Source: Chitinophagales bacterium
Lineage (GTDB): Bacteria > Bacteroidota > Bacteroidia > Chitinophagales > LD1
DNA: 64,000 nt
Assembly (NCBI GenBank): GCA_016786765.1
Contig: JAEUUZ010000019.1
Span: 122,753 to 186,752, forward strand
Direction of reading: 5' to 3'
The first letter of the stretch is position 1. Each line of letters starts with the position of its first letter. Positions 37,742-45,389 of the stretch are shown here, in pieces. Both the position numbers and the translations under genes were made by a program. The notes below the pieces were generated by a model. The model had not been told where the DNA came from. It made no database searches and saw nothing but the letters and a program-made list of their open reading frames with translations.

Positions 37742-38929
37742 ATGTCCAAACCAATTTCGCTTTTATTTGTGCTTTTGTTAGGAATTGCTGCATGTAAGAA
37801 AGATACCAAACAGGCTGAATCCGAATATCCGCATACACCACAAGATGATTTATTGCATCTTAACCAGATTCAGATTATTGCCAGCCATAATAGCTATCGA
37901 CTACACACCACCGATACAGTGTTCAAATACCTATATCAAATCCAAAGCTTTTTACCCTCAAACATGGATCCGGATGGTATAGATTACACCCATGTTGATT
38001 TTGATGAACAAATGAATAACTATGGCATTCGTGGCTTAGAAATTGACATTTACAACGATCCAAACGGTGGCGATTTTGCCAATCGAAAAATACACGACTT
38101 TGTTGGTCTTCCAATTGAATCGGGCATTGCAGAACTAAACGATCCCGGATTTAAAGTGCTGCACATTAAAGACGTAGACTACAACACCCATTATTATACC
38201 TTTAAAAAAGCAATGGAGGCGGTAAGAAATTGGTCGGATGCTCATCCATACCACTTACCACTATTCATCAATGTGGAAACAAAACTAGATGCTCCGGGTG
38301 ACAATGCCACATTGGCCGGATTTGGGTTTCAAAAAGCTGTTCCCTGGAATACTAGCGCAGCCGATAAATTAGATGAAGAAGTGAAAGCTGTATTTGGAGA
38401 AAACACAGATAAATTAATTACGCCCGATAAATTGCGCGGCAACTTGGCCACACTCGAAGATGTAGCCAAACAAAAGAAATGGCCTACACTTTACGATAGT
38501 CGTGGTAAAATTATTTTTATTATGGAAGGAAATGCTGTAAGCTACTATAAATCTGGTCATCCCTCTTTACAAGGTCGAACCATGTTTGTATATGCTGCAC
38601 CCGGAACACCTGAAGCTGCTTTTGTAATTTTAAACGACCCAACTTCACAAAAAGCAAACATAACGCAACGCGTTCAGGAAGGCTACATTGTTCGCACACG
38701 ATCTGATTCAGGTACAGAGCAGGCACGTACAGGCGATTACACCGACATGAATAATGCCTTTAGTAGTGGTGCACAAATTACTTCAACGGATTATTACAAG
38801 CCAGATGCAAGAGGTGGTATTGACAGTGGTTGGACAACATTTTCCGTGAAATTCCCGGAAGGTTCGGTAGCAAGAAAAAATCCGGTAAATGCGGCCGGAA
38901 TTGATGTAGATGTGAGAATTGTGAAATAG
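37742..38929 (+). CDS. lipoprotein of the Ca-dependent PI-specific phospholipase C-like family
   Basis: Membrane-anchored phosphodiesterase-like protein. A lipoprotein signal (lipobox GIAAC, Cys18) is followed by a TIM-barrel-like domain (about 40-390) of the PLC-like phosphodiesterase superfamily, closest by eye to the Ca2+-dependent phosphoinositide PLC family (PI-PLC-C1). Candidate active-site residues are H49-N50 in ASHNSY, E100 and D102 in GLEIDIYND, and H118. It ends exactly at the stop of galM, which is convergent, with no base between the two stop codons. The natural substrate may be phosphatidylinositol or another phosphodiester. Confidence 0.85.
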   Translation: MSKPISLLFVLLLGIAACKKDTKQAESEYPHTPQDDLLHLNQIQIIASHNSYRLHTTDTVFKYLYQIQSFLPSNMDPDGIDYTHVDFDEQMNNYGIRGLEIDIYNDPNGGDFANRKIHDFVGLPIESGIAELNDPGFKVLHIKDVDYNTHYYTFKKAMEAVRNWSDAHPYHLPLFINVETKLDAPGDNATLAGFGFQKAVPWNTSAADKLDEEVKAVFGENTDKLITPDKLRGNLATLEDVAKQKKWPTLYDSRGKIIFIMEGNAVSYYKSGHPSLQGRTMFVYAAPGTPEAAFVILNDPTSQKANITQRVQEGYIVRTRSDSGTEQARTGDYTDMNNAFSSGAQITSTDYYKPDARGGIDSGWTTFSVKFPEGSVARKNPVNAAGIDVDVRIVK

Positions 38930-39997
38930 CTATTGTACACCAAATTTATACACACAAACCGAATGATAGTTTGCATCCGGTAATAAAACAGTAGTTGGGA
39001 AATTTGGTTGATTAGGTGAATTCGGGAAATGCTGCGTTTCCAAACAGAAGGCTGTGCGAAAGAGATATGGCTTGCCACATTTGCCAATATCAACTCCGCT
39101 CAAAAAATTTCCACTATAAAATTGAAGACCGGGCTCGTTCGTCCATACTTCCATAGTTCTGCCGCTCAAGGGCTCTGTAATTTTTGCAGCAAAGCTTAAT
39201 CCCTCAGCGTTTTTTGTTGTATTGTTCAATACAAAATTATGATCATAACCATGTCCAAAACTAAGCTGCTGGTTCTGTTTTTGAATATCTGTTTTAATCA
39301 TTTTGGGCGTTCTGAAATCAAAGGGTGTACCATTCACCGGCTCTAATGTTCCGGTTGGAATCAATCCTATATCTATCGGAGTATATGCATCGGCATTGAT
39401 GTGTAACACATGATCGTTAATGGTTCCATTGCCTTCGCCACATAAATTAAAGAACGAATGATGTGTAAGATTCACCACCGTTGGCTGATCTGAAGTTGCC
39501 GAATATTCTACTTTCAGTTCATTCGAATCGGTGAGGGTGTAAATAACTTTTACATTCAAATTTCCAGGATATCCTTCTTCGCCATCAACCGATAAATAGC
39601 TCAATTCTAGCGTTTTCGCATTGATTTGCCTGGCATCCCAAACTACAGCATTGAACCCCTTTTCTCCACCATGTAAATGATTAACTCCATTGTTTGTTGC
39701 CAAAGTATAACCTTGACTATTAAGTGTAAATTTCCCATTTGCGATACGATTGCCGTATCTTCCGATAAGTGCACCAAAATAAGGTTCATTCGCTTTTAAA
39801 TAATCGTCAATAGAAGAAAATCCCAGCACGATATCGGCTAAACTACCTTGATTATCTGGCGTGGTGAGCGACACAACTCTTGCTCCATAATTGGTAATTG
39901 TTACCTCCATTTCATTGATGTTTTTCAACAGAAACAGACGCACCGCTCTACCATCAACAATAGTATCAAAACGACCAGGCTGAAGAAGGGTATTCAT
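38930..39997 (-). CDS. galM: aldose 1-epimerase (mutarotase)
   Basis: Interconverts alpha and beta anomers of hexoses such as galactose. The 355-residue protein has the galactose mutarotase blocks: NYGARVVSL near the start, YFGALIGRYGNRIANGKFTL, NNGVNHLHGGEKGFNAVVWD (first catalytic His), VVNLTHHSFFNLCGEG (second His, the general acid) and, near the C-terminus, FCLETQHFPNSPN with the catalytic Glu. No signal peptide is seen, so it is cytosolic. It is monocistronic. Confidence 0.95.
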   Translation of the reverse strand: MNTLLQPGRFDTIVDGRAVRLFLLKNINEMEVTITNYGARVVSLTTPDNQGSLADIVLGFSSIDDYLKANEPYFGALIGRYGNRIANGKFTLNSQGYTLATNNGVNHLHGGEKGFNAVVWDARQINAKTLELSYLSVDGEEGYPGNLNVKVIYTLTDSNELKVEYSATSDQPTVVNLTHHSFFNLCGEGNGTINDHVLHINADAYTPIDIGLIPTGTLEPVNGTPFDFRTPKMIKTDIQKQNQQLSFGHGYDHNFVLNNTTKNAEGLSFAAKITEPLSGRTMEVWTNEPGLQFYSGNFLSGVDIGKCGKPYLFRTAFCLETQHFPNSPNQPNFPTTVLLPDANYHSVCVYKFGVQ

Positions 39998-40085
39998 TTT
40001 TAAACTATGGTAGTTAAATCAGGATAAAACTTTATAGGTAGCCGCTGTGTTGCAAATGAGATAAATATCCACTAGCATAGTTGCA

Positions 40086-40811
40086 TTATTCATCGCCAAT
40101 AGTATCTATCTTTAATCTCGTTTTTTCGAGAAGTCGTGTAAGAAGCTTAGGATTAAAATCTTCATCATAATCATTGGGTCGTTTCATCTCAATTACATCA
40201 CCATTCTTCATGTTTATATTCAAGGTAGATCGTGACTTAGGAATATAGGTTATAGATTCAATATCACTGTAAGGATAAGAATATACACTATCAATTTTAT
40301 CCCCATTTGTGTCAATATTTAAATGACTAGAAACAATTCGATCTTCGCTAAAACTTACCTTATCACCCGAGATTAAGTAGGCAATAAACAAGAAAAAGAA
40401 AAACCCTATAAACACCACAAACTTTATTGATTTAATAGCATCGAAGTTATTTGTTAGCGAGAAATACAATTTCAAATCTTCGTAGTTTTGTTTGTAAAGT
40501 CGCTTCATTATAAATATATAACCATAGTAAGCGAACGGAATAGAAACAATAAAGCTTTCGATTGCATTTGTGCTTCTGTAGAAATAACTTCCATTACTCT
40601 CCGTTGGAGCCAGCACCATATTCAACAGACGCATAATTCCCCCGCCTACACTCATTGTAAACGGGATCAATAAAATGAGTACACCAAACGCAATAAGAAA
40701 TTCTTTTAAACCAAATTTCGATTGAACTCTTTGAAGTGCAATTTCCTTTTGTGCATCACTAAGTTTTAAAGGAAATAATAGACGAAAAATACTTCTAACA
40801 ATAAAATGCAT
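40086..40811 (-). CDS. membrane protein, unknown function
   Basis: A 241-residue protein with three to four hydrophobic helices (about 38-66, 85-108 and 128-150) followed by a soluble C-terminal part (about 160-241) that looks like a small beta domain (YSYPYSDIESITYIPKS, LNINMKNGDVIEMK), reminiscent of PH-like modules. No known catalytic motif. It is the last gene of a run with lpdA, the YCII gene and the DinB gene, with 9 bases to the DinB gene. Confidence 0.7.
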   Translation of the reverse strand: MHFIVRSIFRLLFPLKLSDAQKEIALQRVQSKFGLKEFLIAFGVLILLIPFTMSVGGGIMRLLNMVLAPTESNGSYFYRSTNAIESFIVSIPFAYYGYIFIMKRLYKQNYEDLKLYFSLTNNFDAIKSIKFVVFIGFFFFLFIAYLISGDKVSFSEDRIVSSHLNIDTNGDKIDSVYSYPYSDIESITYIPKSRSTLNINMKNGDVIEMKRPNDYDEDFNPKLLTRLLEKTRLKIDTIGDE

Positions 40812-40820
40812 ATGAAAATT

Positions 40821-41345
40821 TTAGAGGCCTACATTTCTTTCCGTTATGGCACGATGTAGCGCCACGTGATAAATAGTAAAATACAACATTTCGCGAGCCG
40901 TCAACTTGCCTAACAACGGATGAGGAAATACCACTTCATCAAGTAGTTGTTCGTTGTAATTCGCAACTCTAGATGATATTTTTTGCACCACTTGTTGAAG
41001 TGAATTGGCCAAAGCCGTGCGCTGCTCGAAGGCTATTGTTTTAGGAACAAATGAACCTGATGCTTTTGCGCCATTCGCTAAAGTACCTTCATATTTTTGC
41101 ACAATTTCTTCATATGTTTTAGACGGACGATTCGCTTTCCCAAAAAGCAATTTCACCATAAATGGAGGCAACGAAAACGCCAATACCAAAGGCTTTGCGC
41201 TTCTATACAAATGATCGAGTTGCTGACCGGCTGTCCATTTTCCGTTTTCAGATTTTACAAAATCGGCTTCGCTTAATGAAAGCACATAGCTTACAAACGA
41301 TTGATGATTTTCGGTGAGTTGCTTTGCCAATTCTTGCTTTTGCAT
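40821..41345 (-). CDS. DinB/YfiT-type four-helix-bundle protein
   Basis: A 174-residue helical bundle of the DinB superfamily, which includes thiol-dependent (bacillithiol or mycothiol) S-transferases. The three-histidine metal site can be traced to H46 in GQQLDHLYRS and the pair in YHVALHRAI near the C-terminus. The substrate is unknown. It is co-directional and closely spaced with the YCII gene (20 bases) and the following membrane protein gene (9 bases). Confidence 0.82.
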   Translation of the reverse strand: MQKQELAKQLTENHQSFVSYVLSLSEADFVKSENGKWTAGQQLDHLYRSAKPLVLAFSLPPFMVKLLFGKANRPSKTYEEIVQKYEGTLANGAKASGSFVPKTIAFEQRTALANSLQQVVQKISSRVANYNEQLLDEVVFPHPLLGKLTAREMLYFTIYHVALHRAITERNVGL

Positions 41346-41365
41346 AATTGTTGTTTTTTGAAGAG

Positions 41366-41698
41366 TTACATTAATGGTCGAACTTCAATTTTATCGCCAT
41401 CTGAAAAGGTGGGACATTCTTTCGCAATTTCAACTGCTGCCTCAAAACTTTCTGCTTGAATGATGTAAAACCCACCAACGCCTTCTTTAAGATCACGCAA
41501 AGGAGATACAACAATTTTACCGTCAGCCCATTCAACTATTGTTCCTTGCTCGGGCATTCCATTTCCGGCAATAAAAAGCTCGCGCTCCGAAAGATTTTTT
41601 GCCCAATTGCGATGTGCGTTGATAATGCTTTGTAGTTGCGCATCCGCCATAGGATAACGCGTTAAATCTTCGCGAATAAGTAAAATAAATTTTGGCAT
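41366..41698 (-). CDS. YCII-related domain protein
   Basis: A 110-residue ferredoxin-like-fold protein of the YCII family (KFILLIRED start, then GGFYIIQAESFEAAVEIAKECP). Members are small cytosolic proteins, some with dioxygenase-like or sigma-factor-linked roles; none can be assigned here. It lies 10 bases after lpdA and 20 bases before the DinB gene, so these genes are probably one operon. Confidence 0.82.
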   Translation of the reverse strand: MPKFILLIREDLTRYPMADAQLQSIINAHRNWAKNLSERELFIAGNGMPEQGTIVEWADGKIVVSPLRDLKEGVGGFYIIQAESFEAAVEIAKECPTFSDGDKIEVRPLM

Positions 41699-41708
41699 AG
41701 CCGTTTGA

Positions 41709-43100
41709 TTACAGGTGAATCACCTCGCCAAAGGCAGCCGCGGTAGCCTCCATAATTGCTTCGCTCATGGTAGGATGCGGATGAATTGCTTTGATGATTT
41801 CATGTCCGGTAGTTTCTAGCTTTCTAGCTACAACCACTTCAGCAATCATCTCCGTTACATTCATTCCCACTAAGTGAGCGCCTAACCATTCGCCATATTT
41901 AGCATCGTAGATTACTTTCACAAAACCATCTTTTGCACCACTAGCCGAAGCTTTGCCTGATGCAGAGAATGGGAATTTTCCCACTTTAAGCGTATAGCCT
42001 TTTGCTTTCGCTTCTTCCTCGGTTAAGCCTACTGAAGCTACTTCCGGAATACAGTACGTACAACTTGGAATGTTACCATAATCGATAGGTTCAGGATTTT
42101 TACCGGCAATTTTTTCTACGCAAGTAATACCTTCTGCAGATGCCACGTGTGCTAAGGCAGGGCCTTTCACAATATCGCCAATCGCGTAAACACCCGGAAT
42201 ATTGGTTTTGTAGAAATCATCTACTACCACTAGACCTTTGTCGGTTTTCACGCCTACTTCTTCTAAGCCAATACCTTCGATATTTGTAGCAATTCCAACA
42301 GCTGAAAGCACTACATCGCAGGTGATTTTTTCCGTTCCGGTTTTAGTTTTAACCGTAACCACTGATTGTCCGTTCACCACTTCTACTTTCTCAACAGCCG
42401 CACCGGTCATGATTTGTAGCCCTTTCTTTTTCATAATTTTTTCTACCTCTTTCGACACATCAGTATCTTCACGTGGTAAAATTTTATCCATGAACTCTAC
42501 AACAGTTACTTTCGTTCCCATAGTATTATAGAAATAAGCGAACTCCATACCAATAGCGCCAGAGCCCATCACTACCATTGATTTCGGTTGAGTGGCTAAG
42601 GTCATTGCTTCGCGATAACCGATAATATTTTTGCCATCTTGTTTCACATTCGGCAATTCGCGTGAGCGAGCACCTGTGGCCAAGATGATGTGTTTTGCAG
42701 CATAGTCAGTTTTCTTACCTGCGGCATCTGTTACCTCTACAATACCGCCTTTCTTCAATTTTCCGGCACCGGTAATCACATCAATTTTATTTTTTTTCAT
42801 CAAAAACTGAATGCCTTTACTCATACCATCGGCAACACCACGGCTGCGCGAAATCACTTTCGAGAAATCAGCTTTTGCACCTCCTCCAACTTCAATACCA
42901 TATTCTGAAGCATGATTTAAATATTCGAATACTTGTGCGCTTTTCAATAATGCTTTTGTTGGAATACATCCCCAGTTCAAACAAACACCACCCAAATTTT
43001 CTTTTTCTACTACTGCTGTTTTTAACCCTAACTGTGCCGCACGAATAGCTGCTACATATCCACCGGGCCCGGTTCCAATAACTATCAAATCGTAATTCAT
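41709..43100 (-). CDS. lpdA: dihydrolipoyl dehydrogenase
   Basis: E3 flavoprotein of 2-oxoacid dehydrogenase complexes and the glycine cleavage system; it re-oxidises dihydrolipoamide with NAD+. The start is placed at 43100 (MNYDLIVIGTGPGGYVAA), since the 15 residues encoded upstream are not part of the family. FAD motif GTGPGG (9-14), redox disulfide C40 and C45 in GGVCLNWGCIPTK, NAD motif GSGAIGMEFAYFY, second FAD motif TNIPGVYAIGD, and the C-terminal active-site His in IHPHPTMSEA are all intact. 463 residues, as usual. Confidence 0.97.
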   Translation of the reverse strand: MNYDLIVIGTGPGGYVAAIRAAQLGLKTAVVEKENLGGVCLNWGCIPTKALLKSAQVFEYLNHASEYGIEVGGGAKADFSKVISRSRGVADGMSKGIQFLMKKNKIDVITGAGKLKKGGIVEVTDAAGKKTDYAAKHIILATGARSRELPNVKQDGKNIIGYREAMTLATQPKSMVVMGSGAIGMEFAYFYNTMGTKVTVVEFMDKILPREDTDVSKEVEKIMKKKGLQIMTGAAVEKVEVVNGQSVVTVKTKTGTEKITCDVVLSAVGIATNIEGIGLEEVGVKTDKGLVVVDDFYKTNIPGVYAIGDIVKGPALAHVASAEGITCVEKIAGKNPEPIDYGNIPSCTYCIPEVASVGLTEEEAKAKGYTLKVGKFPFSASGKASASGAKDGFVKVIYDAKYGEWLGAHLVGMNVTEMIAEVVVARKLETTGHEIIKAIHPHPTMSEAIMEATAAAFGEVIHL

Positions 43101-43154
43101 GATATCAATTTTTATGCAAGATAAAACAATTGGGAAAATCGCCAATTTCAGGAA

Positions 43155-43169
43155 AAAGGCTTAGCCTTT
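43155..43169 (-). terminator. possible terminator overlapping the era stop codon
   Basis: AAAGGC / GCCTTT stem of 6 bp with the era stop codon (TAA on the minus strand) as the whole loop, followed by TTTTTCC. Compact, but the shape is right. Confidence 0.45.
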
Positions 43170-44045
43170 ATAGCCGAAACGCTTCAAATCCAATTCGTTG
43201 TTGCGCCAACCGTCACGCACTTTTACGAATAAATCCAAGAATACTTTTTTATCGATAAAGCCTTCTATTTGTTTACGCGAAGCTGTGCCTAATTTATTGA
43301 TGGCCGAGCCTTTTGCCCCGATAACGATATTTTTTTGTGAATCGCGCTCCACATAAATTACACAGCGAATGCGGTCCATGGAATCCAACTCTTTGTATTC
43401 TTCCACTACAACTTCACAGGCATACGGAATTTCTTTTTCGTATTGTAGGAAGATATTTTCACGGACAATTTCTGCTACGAAATAGCGCATGTTCCGATCG
43501 GTCAAATCTTCTTTGCTATAATAGGCGGGTGATTCGGGCATGAAAGGTTTCACCATTTCAATGATACCTTGTGTGTTGAAATTTTCTTTAGCTGAAACGG
43601 CTATAAATCGTGCCCCCGGAATGAGGCTCTCCCATCGTGCTTGAATAGCAGGTATTTCGGCAGGTTTGCACAAATCGACTTTGTTCAACACTATAATCAC
43701 AGGCAATTTCGACTGGCTACACTGCTTGATTAAAAACTGTTGCTCGTCCTCCGATTGATACTTATCGGTAATCAACATCAGTACATCGGCATCTTCAAAC
43801 GCTTCATGAATATAATTATTCATAGTGCGGTGTAATTCGTAAGCCGGTTCGTTCACGTAGCCTGGAGTATCTGAAAATACAACCTGACAATCGTCCTGAT
43901 TCACTAAGCCAATCAAGCGACCACGCGTGGTTTGTGCCTTTGGCGAAATGATAGACAATCGCTCCCCTATCAATCCATTGAGCAATGTAGATTTGCCCAC
44001 ATTCGGCAATCCAATAATATTTACAAAACCTGCTTTATGCATCAT
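43161..44045 (-). CDS. era: GTPase Era
   Basis: GTPase that binds 16S rRNA for 30S subunit maturation. G domain: G1 GLPNVGKST (12-20; Leu in place of the usual Arg), G2 TTRGR, G3 DTPGY, G4 NKVD, G5 in AVSAKEN. The C-terminal KH domain (about 205-290) has the VIGAKGSAINKLG loop. 294 residues, normal. The first two codons are both ATG, so the start may be 44045 or 44042. Its upstream region runs directly into the first copy of the tRNA-fMet array. Confidence 0.96.
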   Translation of the reverse strand: MMHKAGFVNIIGLPNVGKSTLLNGLIGERLSIISPKAQTTRGRLIGLVNQDDCQVVFSDTPGYVNEPAYELHRTMNNYIHEAFEDADVLMLITDKYQSEDEQQFLIKQCSQSKLPVIIVLNKVDLCKPAEIPAIQARWESLIPGARFIAVSAKENFNTQGIIEMVKPFMPESPAYYSKEDLTDRNMRYFVAEIVRENIFLQYEKEIPYACEVVVEEYKELDSMDRIRCVIYVERDSQKNIVIGAKGSAINKLGTASRKQIEGFIDKKVFLDLFVKVRDGWRNNELDLKRFGYKG

Positions 44046-44050
44046 GTTGT

Positions 44051-44199
44051 AAATAAAAGCAAAATATATTTGGAATCGAATAAAAGCGGACTATGCAGCA
44101 CACACATAGCAGGGATAGAACAGTTGGTAGCTCGTTGGGCGCATATCCGCCAGAGGCGGACGCCAGTTCGAATTGCGCTTCCATCAGAAATCTATTTGC
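44051..44199 (+). repeat. tRNA-fMet array unit A1 (decayed promoter plus tRNA-like body)
   Basis: A 149-bp unit beginning AAATAAAAGCAAAATATATT. It keeps the TTTGGAATCG -33 region of the real tRNA promoter, but the -7 is TATGCAGC. The tRNA-like body keeps the D arm and CAGTTGGTAGCTCGTTGGG, then carries the cassette GCGCATATCCGCCAGAGGCG and a T-arm-like TTCGAATTGCG with a 3' end unlike fMet (CTTCCATCA). Acceptor pairing is lost, so it is not a working tRNA. Confidence 0.85.
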
Positions 44200-44347
44200 A
44201 AATAAAAGCCAATAATATTTGGAATCGGGTAAAAGCAGACTAGACCTCACCTACTTCGCGGGACGGAGAAGTGGGTAGCACGTTGGGCGCATATCCGCCA
44301 GAGGCGGACGCCAGTTCGAATTGCGCTTCCATCAGAAATCTATTTGC
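44200..44347 (+). repeat. tRNA-fMet array unit A2 (decayed promoter plus tRNA-like body)
   Basis: A 148-bp copy of unit A1. The upstream part is closer to that of the real tRNA (AATAATATTTGGAATCGGGT), but the -7 is TAGACCTC. The 5' tRNA half reads CGCGGGACGGAGAAGTGGGT, close to fMet but with D-arm changes. The replaced anticodon arm and the foreign 3' end (GCGCTTCCATCAG) are the same as in A1. Confidence 0.85.
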
Positions 44348-44366
44348 AAATAAAAGCCAATAATAT

Positions 44367-44396
44367 TTGGAATCGGGTAAAAGCAGACTATATTCG
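44367..44396 (+). promoter_or_regulatory. promoter of tRNA-fMet
   Basis: TTG (44367-44369), exactly 19 bases, then TATATTCG (44389-44396), one base from the Bacteroidota -7 consensus. The predicted start is a few bases before the mature tRNA. Confidence 0.75.
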
Positions 44397-44405
44397 CACC
44401 CACAT

Positions 44406-44478
<73 letters not shown>

Positions 44479-44485
44479 CAAGAGT

Positions 44486-44516
44486 AAAAAGGTCTACAGT
44501 TTTGTAGGCCTTTTTT
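44486..44516 (+). terminator. terminator of tRNA-fMet
   Basis: GGTCTACA / TGTAGGCC stem with loop GTTT, preceded by AAAAA and followed by six T. The same element is repeated in each downstream array unit. Confidence 0.88.
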
Positions 44517-44531
44517 ATTTTCATTCCATCC

Positions 44532-44642
44532 GCTCGTTGGGCGCATATCCGCCAAAGGCGGACGAAGTTCGAGTCTGGCTCCCGCAACTAGAAACAAAAA
44601 GGTCTACATTTTATGTAGGACTTTTTTATTTTCATTCCATCC
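44532..44642 (+). repeat. tRNA-fMet array unit B1 (3' half plus terminator)
   Basis: A 111-bp unit starting GCTCGTTGGGCGCATATCCG. The anticodon-arm region is replaced by the palindromic cassette (TCCGCC-AAA-GGCGGA), then the fMet T arm and acceptor (TTCGAGTCTGGCTCCCGCAAC less its last base) are intact. It ends in a terminator variant with CTACAT / ATGTAG. Confidence 0.88.
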
Positions 44643-44746
44643 GCTCGTTGGGTGCATATCCGCCAAAGGCGGACGCAATTCGAGTCTGGCTCCCGCAACA
44701 AGAGTAAAAAGGTCTACAGTTTTATAGGCCTTTTTTTATTCCATTC
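44643..44746 (+). repeat. tRNA-fMet array unit B2
   Basis: A 104-bp unit as B1, with GTGCATATCC in place of GCGCATATCC and GCAATTCGAG at the T arm. The terminator has TATAGGCC, which shortens the stem. Confidence 0.88.
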
Positions 44747-44851
44747 GCTCGTTGGGCGCATATCCGCCAAAGGCGGACGAAGTTCGAGTCTGGCTCCCGC
44801 AACAAGAGTAAAAAGGTCTACAGTTTTGTAGGCCTTTTTTTCATTCCATTC
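44747..44851 (+). repeat. tRNA-fMet array unit B3
   Basis: A 105-bp unit, nearly identical to B4 and to the 3' half, terminator and trailer of the real tRNA except for the replaced anticodon arm. Confidence 0.88.
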
Positions 44852-44948
44852 GCTCGTTGGGCGCATATCCGCCAAAGGCGGACGAAGTTCGAGTCTGGCT
44901 CCCGCAACAAGAGTAAAAAGGTCTACAGTTATGTAGGCCTTTTTTTTA
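44852..44948 (+). repeat. tRNA-fMet array unit B4
   Basis: The last unit, 97 bp, ending in a terminator (CTACAG-TTATGTAG variant) 31 bases before the GIY-YIG gene. Identical in the tRNA-derived part to B3. Confidence 0.88.
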
Positions 44949-44953
44949 ATCGG

Positions 44954-44961
44954 TATATTCA
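44954..44961 (+). promoter_or_regulatory. possible -7 element of the GIY-YIG gene
   Basis: TATATTCA resembles the TATATTCG used by the neighbouring tRNA promoter and lies 19 bases before the ATG at 44980. No -33 TTG is seen because the preceding sequence is the last terminator. Confidence 0.3.
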
Positions 44962-44979
44962 TTCAAAAAATCACCCCAA

Positions 44980-45228
44980 ATGAACTTTACCGTTTACATT
45001 TTGTATTCCCAACAATTCAACAAACACTACGTTGGATTCACTTCAGATTTACATGCACGGCTACTTTCACATAACTCGCTTGCAACAAAAGGATTTACGG
45101 TTCGATACAGACCGTGGACGCTCATTCACACCGAATTATTTGAAACAAAAGCTGAAGCCATGAAAAAAGAAAAATGGTTTAAGTCAGGGGTAGGAAGATC
45201 GTTTATCAAATCACTCCTGAATAACTGA
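44980..45228 (+). CDS. free-standing GIY-YIG nuclease domain protein
   Basis: An 82-residue protein that is just one GIY-YIG domain, the fold used by UvrC, homing endonucleases and the YhbQ group. Seen: VYI (5-7) and YVG (17-19) as the GIY and YIG strands, the conserved Arg in DLHARLLSHN (R27), and the helix with candidate metal-binding Glu in TKAEAMKKEKWFKSG (E59 or E64). All catalytic-type residues seem present. No DNA-binding domain is attached. It is directly downstream of the tRNA-fMet array on the same strand, followed by a GC-rich hairpin tail. DNA or RNA could be the substrate. Confidence 0.88.
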   Translation: MNFTVYILYSQQFNKHYVGFTSDLHARLLSHNSLATKGFTVRYRPWTLIHTELFETKAEAMKKEKWFKSGVGRSFIKSLLNN

Positions 45229-45340
45229 ATGAACGGAATGCCGCGTAAGGGGGTGAAGTGAAAATTCTTTTCCCGCTTCATAGCGGGACAAGATTGCAAC
45301 GGAACACCCGACCCGACAACGGAGGGTTACGCCCAAAAAA
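45229..45340 (+). other. GC-rich tail after the GIY-YIG gene
   Basis: About 110 non-coding bases visibly richer in G and C than the surroundings, with a TCCCGC-TTCATA-GCGGGA hairpin (45271-45288) and repeated AACGGA words. It may be the 3' part of a small mobile unit with the nuclease gene. Confidence 0.45.
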
Positions 45341-45368
45341 AAATGCCCATGACAGCGCATGGACATTT
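45341..45368 (-). terminator. terminator of prs
   Basis: ATGCCCATG / CATGGACAT stem with one mismatch, followed on the minus strand by a long T run (nine A on the plus strand). Confidence 0.8.
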
Positions 45369-45389
45369 CATTTCTTTGATGATTATATT

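Noticed and set aside
44101..44347. Two further functional tRNA genes in the upstream units
   Set aside because: Acceptor ends do not pair, D or anticodon arms are broken and -7 elements are lost.
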